From assembly GCF_021648855.1 (NCBI RefSeq), contig NZ_JAKJHX010000052.1, positions 28,772 through 34,112 on the forward strand: DNA of 5,341 nt, given 5' to 3'. Shown here one piece after another: positions 1 to 5,287 of this stretch (position 1 is the first letter of the stretch; each line of letters starts with the position of its first letter). The translations under genes were made by a program, and so were the position numbers. This DNA comes from Tychonema litorale BBK16 (GTDB taxonomy: Bacteria; Cyanobacteriota; Cyanobacteriia; Cyanobacteriales; Microcoleaceae). The notes below the pieces were generated by a model. It made no database searches. It had not been told where the DNA came from and saw only the letters and a program-made list of their open reading frames with translations.

Positions 1-12
1 AATTGCCCCTAC
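1..12. repeat. Possible half of a truncated palindromic repeat at the left edge
   Basis: AATTGCCCCTAC resembles one arm of a palindrome (GTAGGGGCAATT...AATTGCCCCTAC) that I recall as common in cyanobacterial intergenic DNA. The other arm would lie left of the window. If complete, it would form a hairpin about 37 nt after the PgpH-family stop codon. Confidence 0.25.
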
Positions 13-49
13 ATTAAACCCTTCGACTTTTACAACTAAGATTTTCCGG

Positions 50-2632
50 TTATCTCGGAGTGAAAACTGCACTAGGATAAGCAATTCGCTTATGATTGAA
101 CTGTTCCCAAACACGCACAAAAATCTCCGCAATTAGAGACATATCCTCCCGCGTCAAACCCGAATCAATCAACTGATTATCCTGCCATCGGGCGCGCAAA
201 ATCTTATTAACCATACTCAAAGCCTCCTCGTGAGTAGCATCCTTGAGCGATCGCAAAGCGGCCTCACAAGAATCCGCCACCATCACAATCCCAGTTTCTC
301 GCGACTGCGGAATCGGCCCATCGTAGCGAAAATCCTCCTCTCTCACTTCCCGACTTTGAATGGTTAATGTTGTTAAATTATTCCCATTTGCCAAAGCTAT
401 TTTTAAATCTGTCTGTTCTTGGGCAGCAATTTGCTTGGCTTGGTGATAGAAATAAGCAATCAACATCGTCCCTTGATGTTCGGGAATAAAAGACTGAATC
501 GCCTTCGGTAATCGATGTTTGCGTGCCATCACCAATCCTTCACTAACGTGCTTTTTAATCAGATCAGCACTTGCCCAAGGGTCATTCATTTCATCATGTT
601 TGTTACCACCGCCCATTTGATTTTCACAAAATCCGATCGGGTCGTGCATTTTGCCAATATCGTGGTATAGAGTTCCAGTCCTAACCAGCTCGACATTGCA
701 ACCGAGTTCCCGTGCCGCCGCTTCTGCCAAACTAGCCACAAACAGCGTGTGCTGAAAAGTCCCCGGAGCTTCCGCAGCTAACTTCTTCAACAGCGGGCGG
801 TTAGGGTTTGCCAATTCCGCTAGTCGGATGGGAGTAATCAGGTCAAAAACGTGTTCTAAATAAGGGCTGATGCCTAGAGCCACAACGCTCCAAGCTAAAC
901 CGGCTAAACCTTGGGAACCTACAGCACCAAGCAAAACGTACCAAATAGAACCGGTGGCGACGCTGGCAATCATTGTTCCTACGAGATAAACTATGGCTTG
1001 AGTTAAGCCGATCGCGACACCTAACAAAGCTAATTCTTCGCGCGATCGCAACCGCCCCGCCATCACAGCACCCAGCAATCCCGCCGCCGCGCTAGCCACC
1101 AAATGAGTCAAGTCAAGTTCCAAGCCAATGGGTAGCACCACCGACAGCAGCCCTACCACACTCACTCCCACCGCCGAACCGTAGAAGCCGCTGGCTAAAA
1201 TCCCGATCGCAGGCAAACTCGTCCAAGGCAACCCCAAACTCACCAACACCGGCGCGCTCAAAGTCAACAGCAACAGCAGCAAATGATCTCTCCGCCGCAG
1301 GCGGCAATGCCTCTCCACCAAAAGTACGATCGCAATTGCCACCCCAACTAAGCACACAAATCCTGCCAGCCCAAGCCAATTCACACCCCGCCGACTCAAA
1401 CCGAAATAGTCCAGCAACACGAAATCTTGTTGCGAGATCTCTTTTCCTTCTCGAACAATGATCTCGCCCTGCTCTACTTCGATAGTTACCAGTTTCACCT
1501 TTTGGGCTGCCAATTCAGCTAGCTGTTTAGTTTCTTCAGAATCTGGCACCAAATTGGGCTGCAAAATCGCTGTTAAAGCTTCAACTACCAAAGCTTGCGA
1601 TGCCATCGGCACCGAGTCTGCCACTTGCAGTCTCACAGCTTCCTTTAAAATATCTTTGGGCAAACCCTGGGGAATACCTTGAGCCAACATTCTTTTTGCG
1701 GCCTTAGTCATACCGATTTGCGTTTCATTCCAAGCTGCATCGGACAAATCAAACAGGGAAGTATCATAAATTAGTCCGAGCCTGGAAATGGATGTTGTCG
1801 AAAGCGCATCCAAAGCCTTCAGATATCGCCCGCGAGCTTCGGAGATAGTGTCTGTCAGGTTTTTGAAATCGGCGGCCTGGATCGATCGACTGTAAGCTTG
1901 CAGTTGAGCTACGGCATCTTGTTGAGGTTGACTCCCCGTCGGCTTCGCAATTGCGGGCGACTCTAAACTCGATGCCCCGGAAGTGGCACTACCGTCTCCC
2001 ACTTGCGCCTTGATCGATCGCCATTCCCACTCTGGACAGCTCCGCAGGTAGAATTGAACGTCTATTGAGAGCGCTTCTGCTCTGGCTAAAGGCAACCGAC
2101 CGATCGCCTTCCGCAATTCGCTGCCCTGTTGCAAAAATTGTTGTAATTCTTGATGGATTTTGCGATCGGCGATCGAGTCAACCATCAATATCGCTACAGC
2201 CCCAATTCGCGCTGCTTTTCGCTGTTCTTCAGTGGTTTTGAGATCCGGGACGTTAGCACTCTTCGGGGCGTTAATCGTCTGAGGAGCTTTTGTTCCTACG
2301 TCTAGTTTCGGTTGATTATAAAAACGGTGCCCCAGAGTGCTGCTGAGGGAAATTACGGCGACGATTGTCAATACTGGAGAACGAGCCTGATTTTTGAGGT
2401 ACGATTTAGCAGTTTTACTTTGATGCGGAGTAAAACTATCGGGTCGATCAAATTTCTTCAGCGAAAAACGGCTCAGGAAAGAACCGCCAGGGCGATCCTC
2501 TCTCGAAAGGGCTGCGCTAACGGGTTCTTTTGTGCAGACATCATTATTTTGCACCTTAGCAGTGTGTTGGCGCAGCGAGCGCGCAGCCCCTAGCTGCTCA
2601 ATGTGCCGCATCAATGAGGAGAGGGTATTCAT
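50..2632 (-). CDS. pgpH: 7TM-HD family phosphohydrolase, probable cyclic di-AMP phosphodiesterase (PgpH family)
   Basis: Inner-membrane enzyme of 860 residues, predicted to hydrolyse the second messenger c-di-AMP in the cytoplasm. Visible layout: a cytoplasmic N-terminal tail (1-84); a first membrane segment (about 85-102); a large extracytoplasmic 7TMR-HDED-type domain (about 103-415) with a Ser/Pro/Gln-rich insert at 212-245; a bundle of hydrophobic segments (about 418-590); and a C-terminal HD domain (about 620-845). HD-site residues are H628 (FQHTL), H657-D658 (YHDIGK), H695 (KKHVSEG), H719 (PEHQGT) and D787 (VADSCEA). The residue after H719 is Gln, where Listeria PgpH has a second His. 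About 25 extra residues lie between YFYHQAK and EEDFRYDGP. The ATG at 2632 has GGTGA 7 nt upstream. It is separated from the upstream gene by 439 bp, so it probably has its own promoter. The family call is firm from domain order and motifs; the substrate is inferred from Listeria and other characterised PgpH proteins. In cyanobacteria c-di-AMP is tied to potassium balance, carbon metabolism and survival in the dark. Confidence 0.93.
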   Translation of the reverse strand: MNTLSSLMRHIEQLGAARSLRQHTAKVQNNDVCTKEPVSAALSREDRPGGSFLSRFSLKKFDRPDSFTPHQSKTAKSYLKNQARSPVLTIVAVISLSSTLGHRFYNQPKLDVGTKAPQTINAPKSANVPDLKTTEEQRKAARIGAVAILMVDSIADRKIHQELQQFLQQGSELRKAIGRLPLARAEALSIDVQFYLRSCPEWEWRSIKAQVGDGSATSGASSLESPAIAKPTGSQPQQDAVAQLQAYSRSIQAADFKNLTDTISEARGRYLKALDALSTTSISRLGLIYDTSLFDLSDAAWNETQIGMTKAAKRMLAQGIPQGLPKDILKEAVRLQVADSVPMASQALVVEALTAILQPNLVPDSEETKQLAELAAQKVKLVTIEVEQGEIIVREGKEISQQDFVLLDYFGLSRRGVNWLGLAGFVCLVGVAIAIVLLVERHCRLRRRDHLLLLLLTLSAPVLVSLGLPWTSLPAIGILASGFYGSAVGVSVVGLLSVVLPIGLELDLTHLVASAAAGLLGAVMAGRLRSREELALLGVAIGLTQAIVYLVGTMIASVATGSIWYVLLGAVGSQGLAGLAWSVVALGISPYLEHVFDLITPIRLAELANPNRPLLKKLAAEAPGTFQHTLFVASLAEAAARELGCNVELVRTGTLYHDIGKMHDPIGFCENQMGGGNKHDEMNDPWASADLIKKHVSEGLVMARKHRLPKAIQSFIPEHQGTMLIAYFYHQAKQIAAQEQTDLKIALANGNNLTTLTIQSREVREEDFRYDGPIPQSRETGIVMVADSCEAALRSLKDATHEEALSMVNKILRARWQDNQLIDSGLTREDMSLIAEIFVRVWEQFNHKRIAYPSAVFTPR

Positions 2633-2639
2633 AAAAATT

Positions 2640-2644
2640 TCACC
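2640..2644 (-). promoter_or_regulatory. Ribosome binding site of the PgpH-family gene
   Basis: GGTGA on the minus strand, 7 nt before the ATG at 2632. It supports that start, which matters because the first 84 residues form an unusual tail that homology alone might not support. Confidence 0.5.
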
Positions 2645-2692
2645 GGAAGCGCGAAAATCGGCATCTTCAGACTTGAGAAGGCATCGACACTA

Positions 2693-2706
2693 GGGACTTG
2701 AGTCCC
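2693..2706. promoter_or_regulatory. 14-bp dyad upstream of the PgpH-family gene, possible operator
   Basis: GGGACT and AGTCCC flank a 2-bp centre (TG), about 60 bp upstream of the start codon at 2632. Two nucleotides are too few for a stable RNA loop, so a protein-binding site on DNA is more likely than a terminator. A weak -10-like hexamer TATAGT lies further upstream on the minus strand (2723-2728), without a convincing -35 box. The regulator is unknown and the functional claim is inference only. Confidence 0.25.
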
Positions 2707-2770
2707 CGTGGTATTTATCAGCACTATATGGCACTCACGGCATAACGTGTGTAATGTGAGTCAAATTGAA

Positions 2771-2880
2771 GATATATAGCAATCCTAAATCATTTGTGAA
2801 TTTCTTACTCCCTCCCCTTAATAAGGGGAGGGTTGGGGTGGGGTAAAAAACTTTACGACTCCCGCAAGGACTGCTATATC
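2771..2880. repeat. MITE-like repeat element, about 110 bp, with imperfect inverted ends
   Basis: The left end reads GATATATAGCAATCCTAA. The reverse complement of the right end reads GATATAGCAGTCCTTG, which matches it apart from a two-base gap and a few substitutions. Inside is a near-continuous palindrome: an 11-bp arm CCCTCCCCTTA (2810-2820), one A, and its exact complement (2822-2832), followed by a G-rich tract (2833-2843). No open reading frame lies inside. Dispersed repeats of this look are familiar from filamentous cyanobacteria. It shares the TATAGCA terminus with the element at 4284-4387. Non-autonomous mobility is inferred from form only. Confidence 0.55.
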
Positions 2881-3012
2881 AATTTTGAATTGTTAATTTC
2901 TGATGTCTAGTTTTTGATATTTCATATCTCAATTTTGATTCCTTTTTTGCCCTCCCTGTTCAAAGCTCAAAACTTTAGATTTTAAGTATCTTACTTTAAT
3001 TAAACGTACAAT

Positions 3013-3020
3013 GCGATCGC
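3013..3020. repeat. HIP1 octamer GCGATCGC (intergenic copy)
   Basis: A perfect HIP1 palindrome in non-coding DNA. Other exact copies in the window are at 247-254, 1042-1049, 3433-3440, 3520-3527 and 4748-4755, all inside genes, along with several one-mismatch versions. This density is typical of cyanobacterial genomes and is the main evidence for the host group. Confidence 0.85.
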
Positions 3021-3029
3021 TCTTAGAAC

Positions 3030-3050
3030 CCGACTTTTTGAAGAAGTCGG
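3030..3050 (-). terminator. Hairpin downstream of the ADP-ribosylglycohydrolase-like gene
   Basis: Stem CCGACTT/AAGTCGG (7 bp, 7-nt loop), starting 21 nt after the stop codon. There is no T-tract on the minus strand after the stem, so it is not a classic intrinsic terminator. It may stabilise the transcript 3' end or simply be a dispersed hairpin repeat of a kind common in cyanobacteria. The hairpin after aroQ has the same offset from its stop codon. Confidence 0.4.
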
Positions 3051-3071
3051 ATAGCTTAGTATTCAGTTTTG

Positions 3072-4217
3072 TTACTGATGATGCCTAATCACATAAGGTG
3101 CAGCCACCACTGACCGCATGACGGGGACTTCCGATCGGGAGTGGGGGCTATAAACTCCAGTCCAGACCGCAAACAGGTTATCGGCTAACTGTTCGATTTT
3201 TGCATTATTCCCCGTTAACCAGACCGAGGGTTCTCGGCCCTCAGTTACTGATCGCGATGCAACCGTAGCTGAATGTCTAACTTTCCATTCTACAGGAATC
3301 GCGGCAGAACCATTGTAAGCTCCAGACAAAGCTCCCGTCAGCGCACAGGTTAACGGGGCTGCGATGCCACACCGGGCGGCCCGAAGAACTGACAAACGTA
3401 AGTCTTCTGGGGTGCTCAGGAAGCAGTAGAAAGCGATCGCCATGGGAATCAAATTTTCAGGATTGACAATTGAGTTCGTTTGTGATTTTTTTTCCGCCTC
3501 TTCCTGGCGCTCTTGCAAAGCGATCGCGCTTTTGCATAGGTGGGTTGTGGCTCTTTCTAAATCAGCTCCCTGTTCTAATAATATTTGTACTTGTGATAGT
3601 AGCTCTGTTAAAGCATTATCTGTTGCCAGGTAAGCAATTGTTTGAGAAATTATCGTTGCAGGGTCAAGTCTTTCTTTAAGCGATCGGGCGATCGTATACC
3701 CTACTGCGAAAACTCCTGTCTGATATTCTGAAGCGCTTTGGTTCTGCCAAACCTCTGTCGCCAGCAAGAGTTTTTCCCGCAGTTTCGCTTTATTTTCGTG
3801 AAAAAACAGCGCTATTGGCAATGCAGCAACCGCAGCTTCACAAGGATGAAGTATGATTTTAGTTTCTGTAATTGGCGAATGGTCAAACTCAGACTGAGCA
3901 AATGCTTCCCAAGTATCGCGCCAATCTTTTAAATCTAAACCGCCGCACCGAATTAAACTTTGAGCGCACGCTACAGCAAGCCTCCCATACTCGGATGAGT
4001 TTTTGCCCGTTTGGAGTTTACCATTGAACGATTTCCAGCCCAAATTTGCCCCAGTCAGTGCCAACAGTTGGTGTTTAGTCAATTGTAAAATCGGTTGCAA
4101 GTCTGGTGTTTGGGGGAGCATACCCAGAAGTTGATTCTGGTATTGAATTCCTATAAAATTTCCCAAAGCCGAACCCAGTAAGGTTGCTTGAAACTTGCTT
4201 GACAGAGAATGCCGCAT
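3072..4217 (-). CDS. ADP-ribosylglycohydrolase-fold protein, probably without catalytic metal site
   Basis: 381 residues, soluble, no signal peptide. Active members (DraG/ARH family) remove ADP-ribose from proteins using two Mg ions. The fold signature is visible: an N-terminal Gly-rich helix (LLGSALGNFIG, 13-23), a middle HPCEAAVAALPIALFF segment (124-139) that matches the family's MRxAPLAL region, and a C-terminal CALTGALSGAYNGSAAIP (291-308) that matches the family's AIAGALAGAYxG..AIP. Residues that normally hold the metals look absent. Where family members carry GDALG, a TDDT-like motif and GGDTDT, this protein has GNFIG, a KNSSEY stretch (72-77) and RCGIAAPLT (282-290). I therefore infer a pseudo-enzyme, perhaps a binding or structural protein. 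The ATG at 4217 gives a natural family N-terminus, but no Shine-Dalgarno is present because a heptamer array begins one base upstream. The fold call is good; function is unknown. Confidence 0.75.
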   Translation of the reverse strand: MRHSLSSKFQATLLGSALGNFIGIQYQNQLLGMLPQTPDLQPILQLTKHQLLALTGANLGWKSFNGKLQTGKNSSEYGRLAVACAQSLIRCGGLDLKDWRDTWEAFAQSEFDHSPITETKIILHPCEAAVAALPIALFFHENKAKLREKLLLATEVWQNQSASEYQTGVFAVGYTIARSLKERLDPATIISQTIAYLATDNALTELLSQVQILLEQGADLERATTHLCKSAIALQERQEEAEKKSQTNSIVNPENLIPMAIAFYCFLSTPEDLRLSVLRAARCGIAAPLTCALTGALSGAYNGSAAIPVEWKVRHSATVASRSVTEGREPSVWLTGNNAKIEQLADNLFAVWTGVYSPHSRSEVPVMRSVVAAPYVIRHHQ

Positions 4218-4218
4218 A

Positions 4219-4281
4219 TTGGTAATTGTTAATTGGTAATTGTTAATTGGTAATTAGGCATTGGCCATTTGGCATTGGGCA
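4219..4281. repeat. Short tandem heptamer array, nine units
   Basis: Nine consecutive 7-bp units in perfect register, all starting with TT and ending with A. The first five alternate TTGGTAA and TTGTTAA (a 14-bp period). The next four are TTAGGCA, TTGGCCA, TTTGGCA and TTGGGCA. Two further units of the second type follow the inserted element, at 4391-4397 (TTGGGCA) and 4398-4404 (TTTGCCA). This resembles the short tandemly repeated repetitive (STRR) heptamers known from filamentous cyanobacteria. The array starts one base upstream of the ATG at 4217 and so occupies its ribosome-binding region. Confidence 0.8.
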
Positions 4282-4283
4282 TT

Positions 4284-4387
4284 TATAGCAACCGTCAAGG
4301 CACTTTGGTCATTGAGCGTAGTCGAAATGTCCACTTCGACTACGCTCAGTGATCAGAAGTATCCTAACCACCTTGGCGAATGCTATA
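4284..4387. repeat. MITE-like hairpin element, about 104 bp, inside the heptamer array
   Basis: Terminal inverted repeats of 17 bp with three mismatches (left 4284-4300, right 4371-4387), both beginning TATAGCA. The centre is a strong hairpin: arm 4311-4326 pairs with 4335-4350 (one G-T type mismatch) around an 8-nt loop, and pairing can be extended outward to about 4307/4354. The element is flanked by perfect 13-bp direct repeats, GCATTGGGCATTT at 4272-4284 and 4388-4400, which could be a target-site duplication or simply array units. It carries no gene. Mobility is inferred from structure. Confidence 0.55.
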
Positions 4388-4416
4388 GCATTGGGCATTT
4401 GCCAGATACTTTGACA

Positions 4417-4456
4417 CACTTCGACCCTTCGCTGGCTGACGGCGCTCCGCTCAGTG
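4417..4456. repeat. Variant of the CACTTCGAC/GCTCAGTG repeat with longer centre
   Basis: CACTTCGAC (4417-4425) and GCTCAGTG (4449-4456) also occur at 4332-4340 and 4344-4351, in the right arm of the hairpin element. There they are joined by TAC. Here the three bases are replaced by 23 bp of GC-rich sequence (4426-4448, containing GGCTGACGGCGCTCC). The two copies suggest a common repeat family with an exchanged centre. Confidence 0.5.
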
Positions 4457-4521
4457 TCCAATTCACAATCCCCTCAACTTACTGAGAAAGGCTATATTTG
4501 TTATTTAATCCCATAAGTGAT

Positions 4522-4554
4522 AGATCCCTGATTTATTAAGTAAATCAGGGATCT
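4522..4554 (-). terminator. Strong hairpin downstream of aroQ
   Basis: A perfect 14-bp stem AGATCCCTGATTTA/TAAATCAGGGATCT around a 5-nt loop, beginning 21 nt after the aroQ stop codon. It lacks a following T-tract on the minus strand, so termination efficiency is uncertain; it may act as a 3'-end stabiliser. Its outline (AGA, a C-run, a short AT core, then the complement) resembles the hairpin at 3030-3050, which sits at the same distance from its gene. Confidence 0.55.
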
Positions 4555-4575
4555 GGGTATTCGGTAAGTAAATTT

Positions 4576-5016
4576 TTAGTTGTTTTTTAAGTGACTAACG
4601 AGAGCTTGTAGCCCTAGACGATAACTATCTGAGCCAAAACCGCTGATTTGCCCGATCGCCACTGGTGCTATAAACGAATGATGCCGAAAATCTTCCCGCC
4701 GATAGATATTGCTCAGATGAACTTCTACCGCCGGGAGATTTACCGCTGCGATCGCGTCTCTAATTGCTACACTCGTGTGGGTATAAGCCCCAGCATTAAT
4801 CAAAAGGCCTTGGTGATGCCCTAACATCGAATGAATTGCATCCACCAAGACTCCTTCATGATTAGACTGCTGAATAGAGAGTTTCACCTGGAGCACCAGG
4901 GCTTGTTGCTCTAACAATTTGTTGATATCATTTAAAGTCGCAGAACCGTACACTCCAGGTTCTCGCTGACCCAAAAGATTAAGATTGGGGCCGTGTAGTA
5001 CCAGGATATTTAACAA
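4576..5016 (-). CDS. aroQ: 3-dehydroquinate dehydratase, type II (AroQ)
   Basis: Cytoplasmic enzyme of the shikimate pathway: 3-dehydroquinate to 3-dehydroshikimate plus water, on the way to aromatic amino acids, folate and quinones. The family is a dodecamer of flavodoxin-like subunits. From the TTG at 5016 the protein has 146 residues, the usual family length, and begins with the near-invariant [13 protein letters not shown]. Catalytic and binding residues are in place: N11, R18, E19 and Y23 (QREPGVYG), N74 in INAGAY, H80, D87, H100 in VEVHLSN, and R107 and R111 in RREDFRHHS. The frame stays open to another TTG at 5088, which would add 24 residues (170 in all). That TTG has GAGG 8 nt upstream, while the one at 5016 has a weak GGA. 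I prefer 5016 because the extra residues are not part of the known fold. Either way no ATG is available. A strong hairpin follows the stop. Confidence 0.95.
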   Translation of the reverse strand: MLNILVLHGPNLNLLGQREPGVYGSATLNDINKLLEQQALVLQVKLSIQQSNHEGVLVDAIHSMLGHHQGLLINAGAYTHTSVAIRDAIAAVNLPAVEVHLSNIYRREDFRHHSFIAPVAIGQISGFGSDSYRLGLQALVSHLKNN

Positions 5017-5114
5017 TTTTAAAATTTCCAGCTCATTGAAATATGTGAGAGTTTTGATTTTTATCTTAGAACCACTCTCAAGCCTCAAGTTTTAGACCTC
5101 AAATCAAGTCAAGA

Positions 5115-5252
5115 CTATCTACGATGTCTTGGTTGATTCACAGGAACTGGAATCGGTATCAATTCCGGCTGAGGTTCTGGATTCAGCAGTCCTTCAATCA
5201 GCTTGCGAACCCATTCTTGAATTTGTTCCAGCACCTTTTCAATGTTTTCCAT
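5115..5252 (-). CDS. Small protein of unknown function (45 residues)
   Basis: I do not recognise this protein. From the ATG at 5252 it has an amphipathic helix (about 1-23, ENIEKVLEQIQEWVRKLIEG), a Pro/Glu-rich stretch (24-39, with the PEPQPE and PIPVPV patterns) and a basic end (RHRR). No signal peptide or long membrane span is present; the helix could lie on a membrane or bind a partner. AAGGAG stands 11 nt before this ATG. The frame is open further upstream to ATG 5294 and GTG 5300, but those lie within or at the edge of the IS605-type right end, so the longer form (61 residues, with a Lys-rich start) is probably an artefact of the insertion. The gene is 98 nt upstream of the preferred aroQ start, and co-transcription is plausible. 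Confidence 0.6.
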   Translation of the reverse strand: MENIEKVLEQIQEWVRKLIEGLLNPEPQPELIPIPVPVNQPRHRR

Positions 5253-5263
5253 TGAGCTGATAG

Positions 5264-5269
5264 CTCCTT
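5264..5269 (-). promoter_or_regulatory. Ribosome binding site that decides the start of the small gene
   Basis: AAGGAG on the minus strand after a run of nine A, 11 nt before ATG 5252. The spacing is slightly long, but this is the only good Shine-Dalgarno in the area and it favours 5252 over 5294 or 5300. Confidence 0.5.
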
Positions 5270-5287
5270 TTTTTTTAATTTTGATTT

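Larger units (their letters stand above)
2633..3071. other. 439-bp intergenic region between the ADP-ribosylglycohydrolase-like and PgpH-family genes
   Basis: No credible gene is present. In order the region holds: the PgpH-family leader with the GGGACT/AGTCCC dyad; a loose inverted repeat ACTCAC/GTGAGT (2733-2738 and 2756-2761); a repeat element with inverted ends (2771-2880); an AT-rich stretch (2881-3000) where I see nothing specific; one HIP1 octamer (3013-3020); and a hairpin after the upstream gene (3030-3050). A promoter for the PgpH-family gene must lie here if that gene is transcribed independently, but I could not pin one down. Confidence 0.7.
4218..4575. other. 358-bp repeat-rich intergenic region between aroQ and the ADP-ribosylglycohydrolase-like gene
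   Basis: Almost entirely repeats: the heptamer array, the hairpin element, two more heptamers (4391-4404), a variant copy of the CACTTCGAC...GCTCAGTG repeat (4417-4456) and the post-aroQ hairpin (4522-4554). Only 4457-4521 shows no structure I recognise; it includes another GGCTATAT stretch (4489-4496) that may be a decayed repeat end. A promoter for the downstream gene is expected here but none stands out. Short open frames in this stretch run through repeats and are not genes. Confidence 0.7.

Noticed and set aside
1113..1379. 88-codon open frame inside the PgpH-family gene
   Set aside because: It overlaps the membrane region of a strongly supported gene on the same strand in another frame, and its product has no family character.
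2312..2593. 93-codon plus-strand open frame opposite the PgpH N-terminus
   Set aside because: It is antisense to a coding region with clear protein features and has no recognisable product.
2633..3071. c-di-AMP (ydaO-type) riboswitch ahead of the PgpH-family gene
   Set aside because: The conserved structure of that class is not visible; the leader shows only a small dyad and a dispersed repeat.
3486..3493. Run of eight T (A on the coding strand) as a possible frameshift site in the ADP-ribosylglycohydrolase-like gene
   Set aside because: The frame continues intact on both sides (EAEKKSQTN) with family features downstream, so no shift is needed.
4219..4404. CRISPR array
   Set aside because: Units are only 7 bp and contiguous, with no spacers of regular length and no cas genes nearby.
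4261..4485. 74-codon plus-strand open frame in the spacer
   Set aside because: It reads through the heptamers, the hairpin element and the variant repeat. The product is repeat-derived and there is no ribosome binding site.
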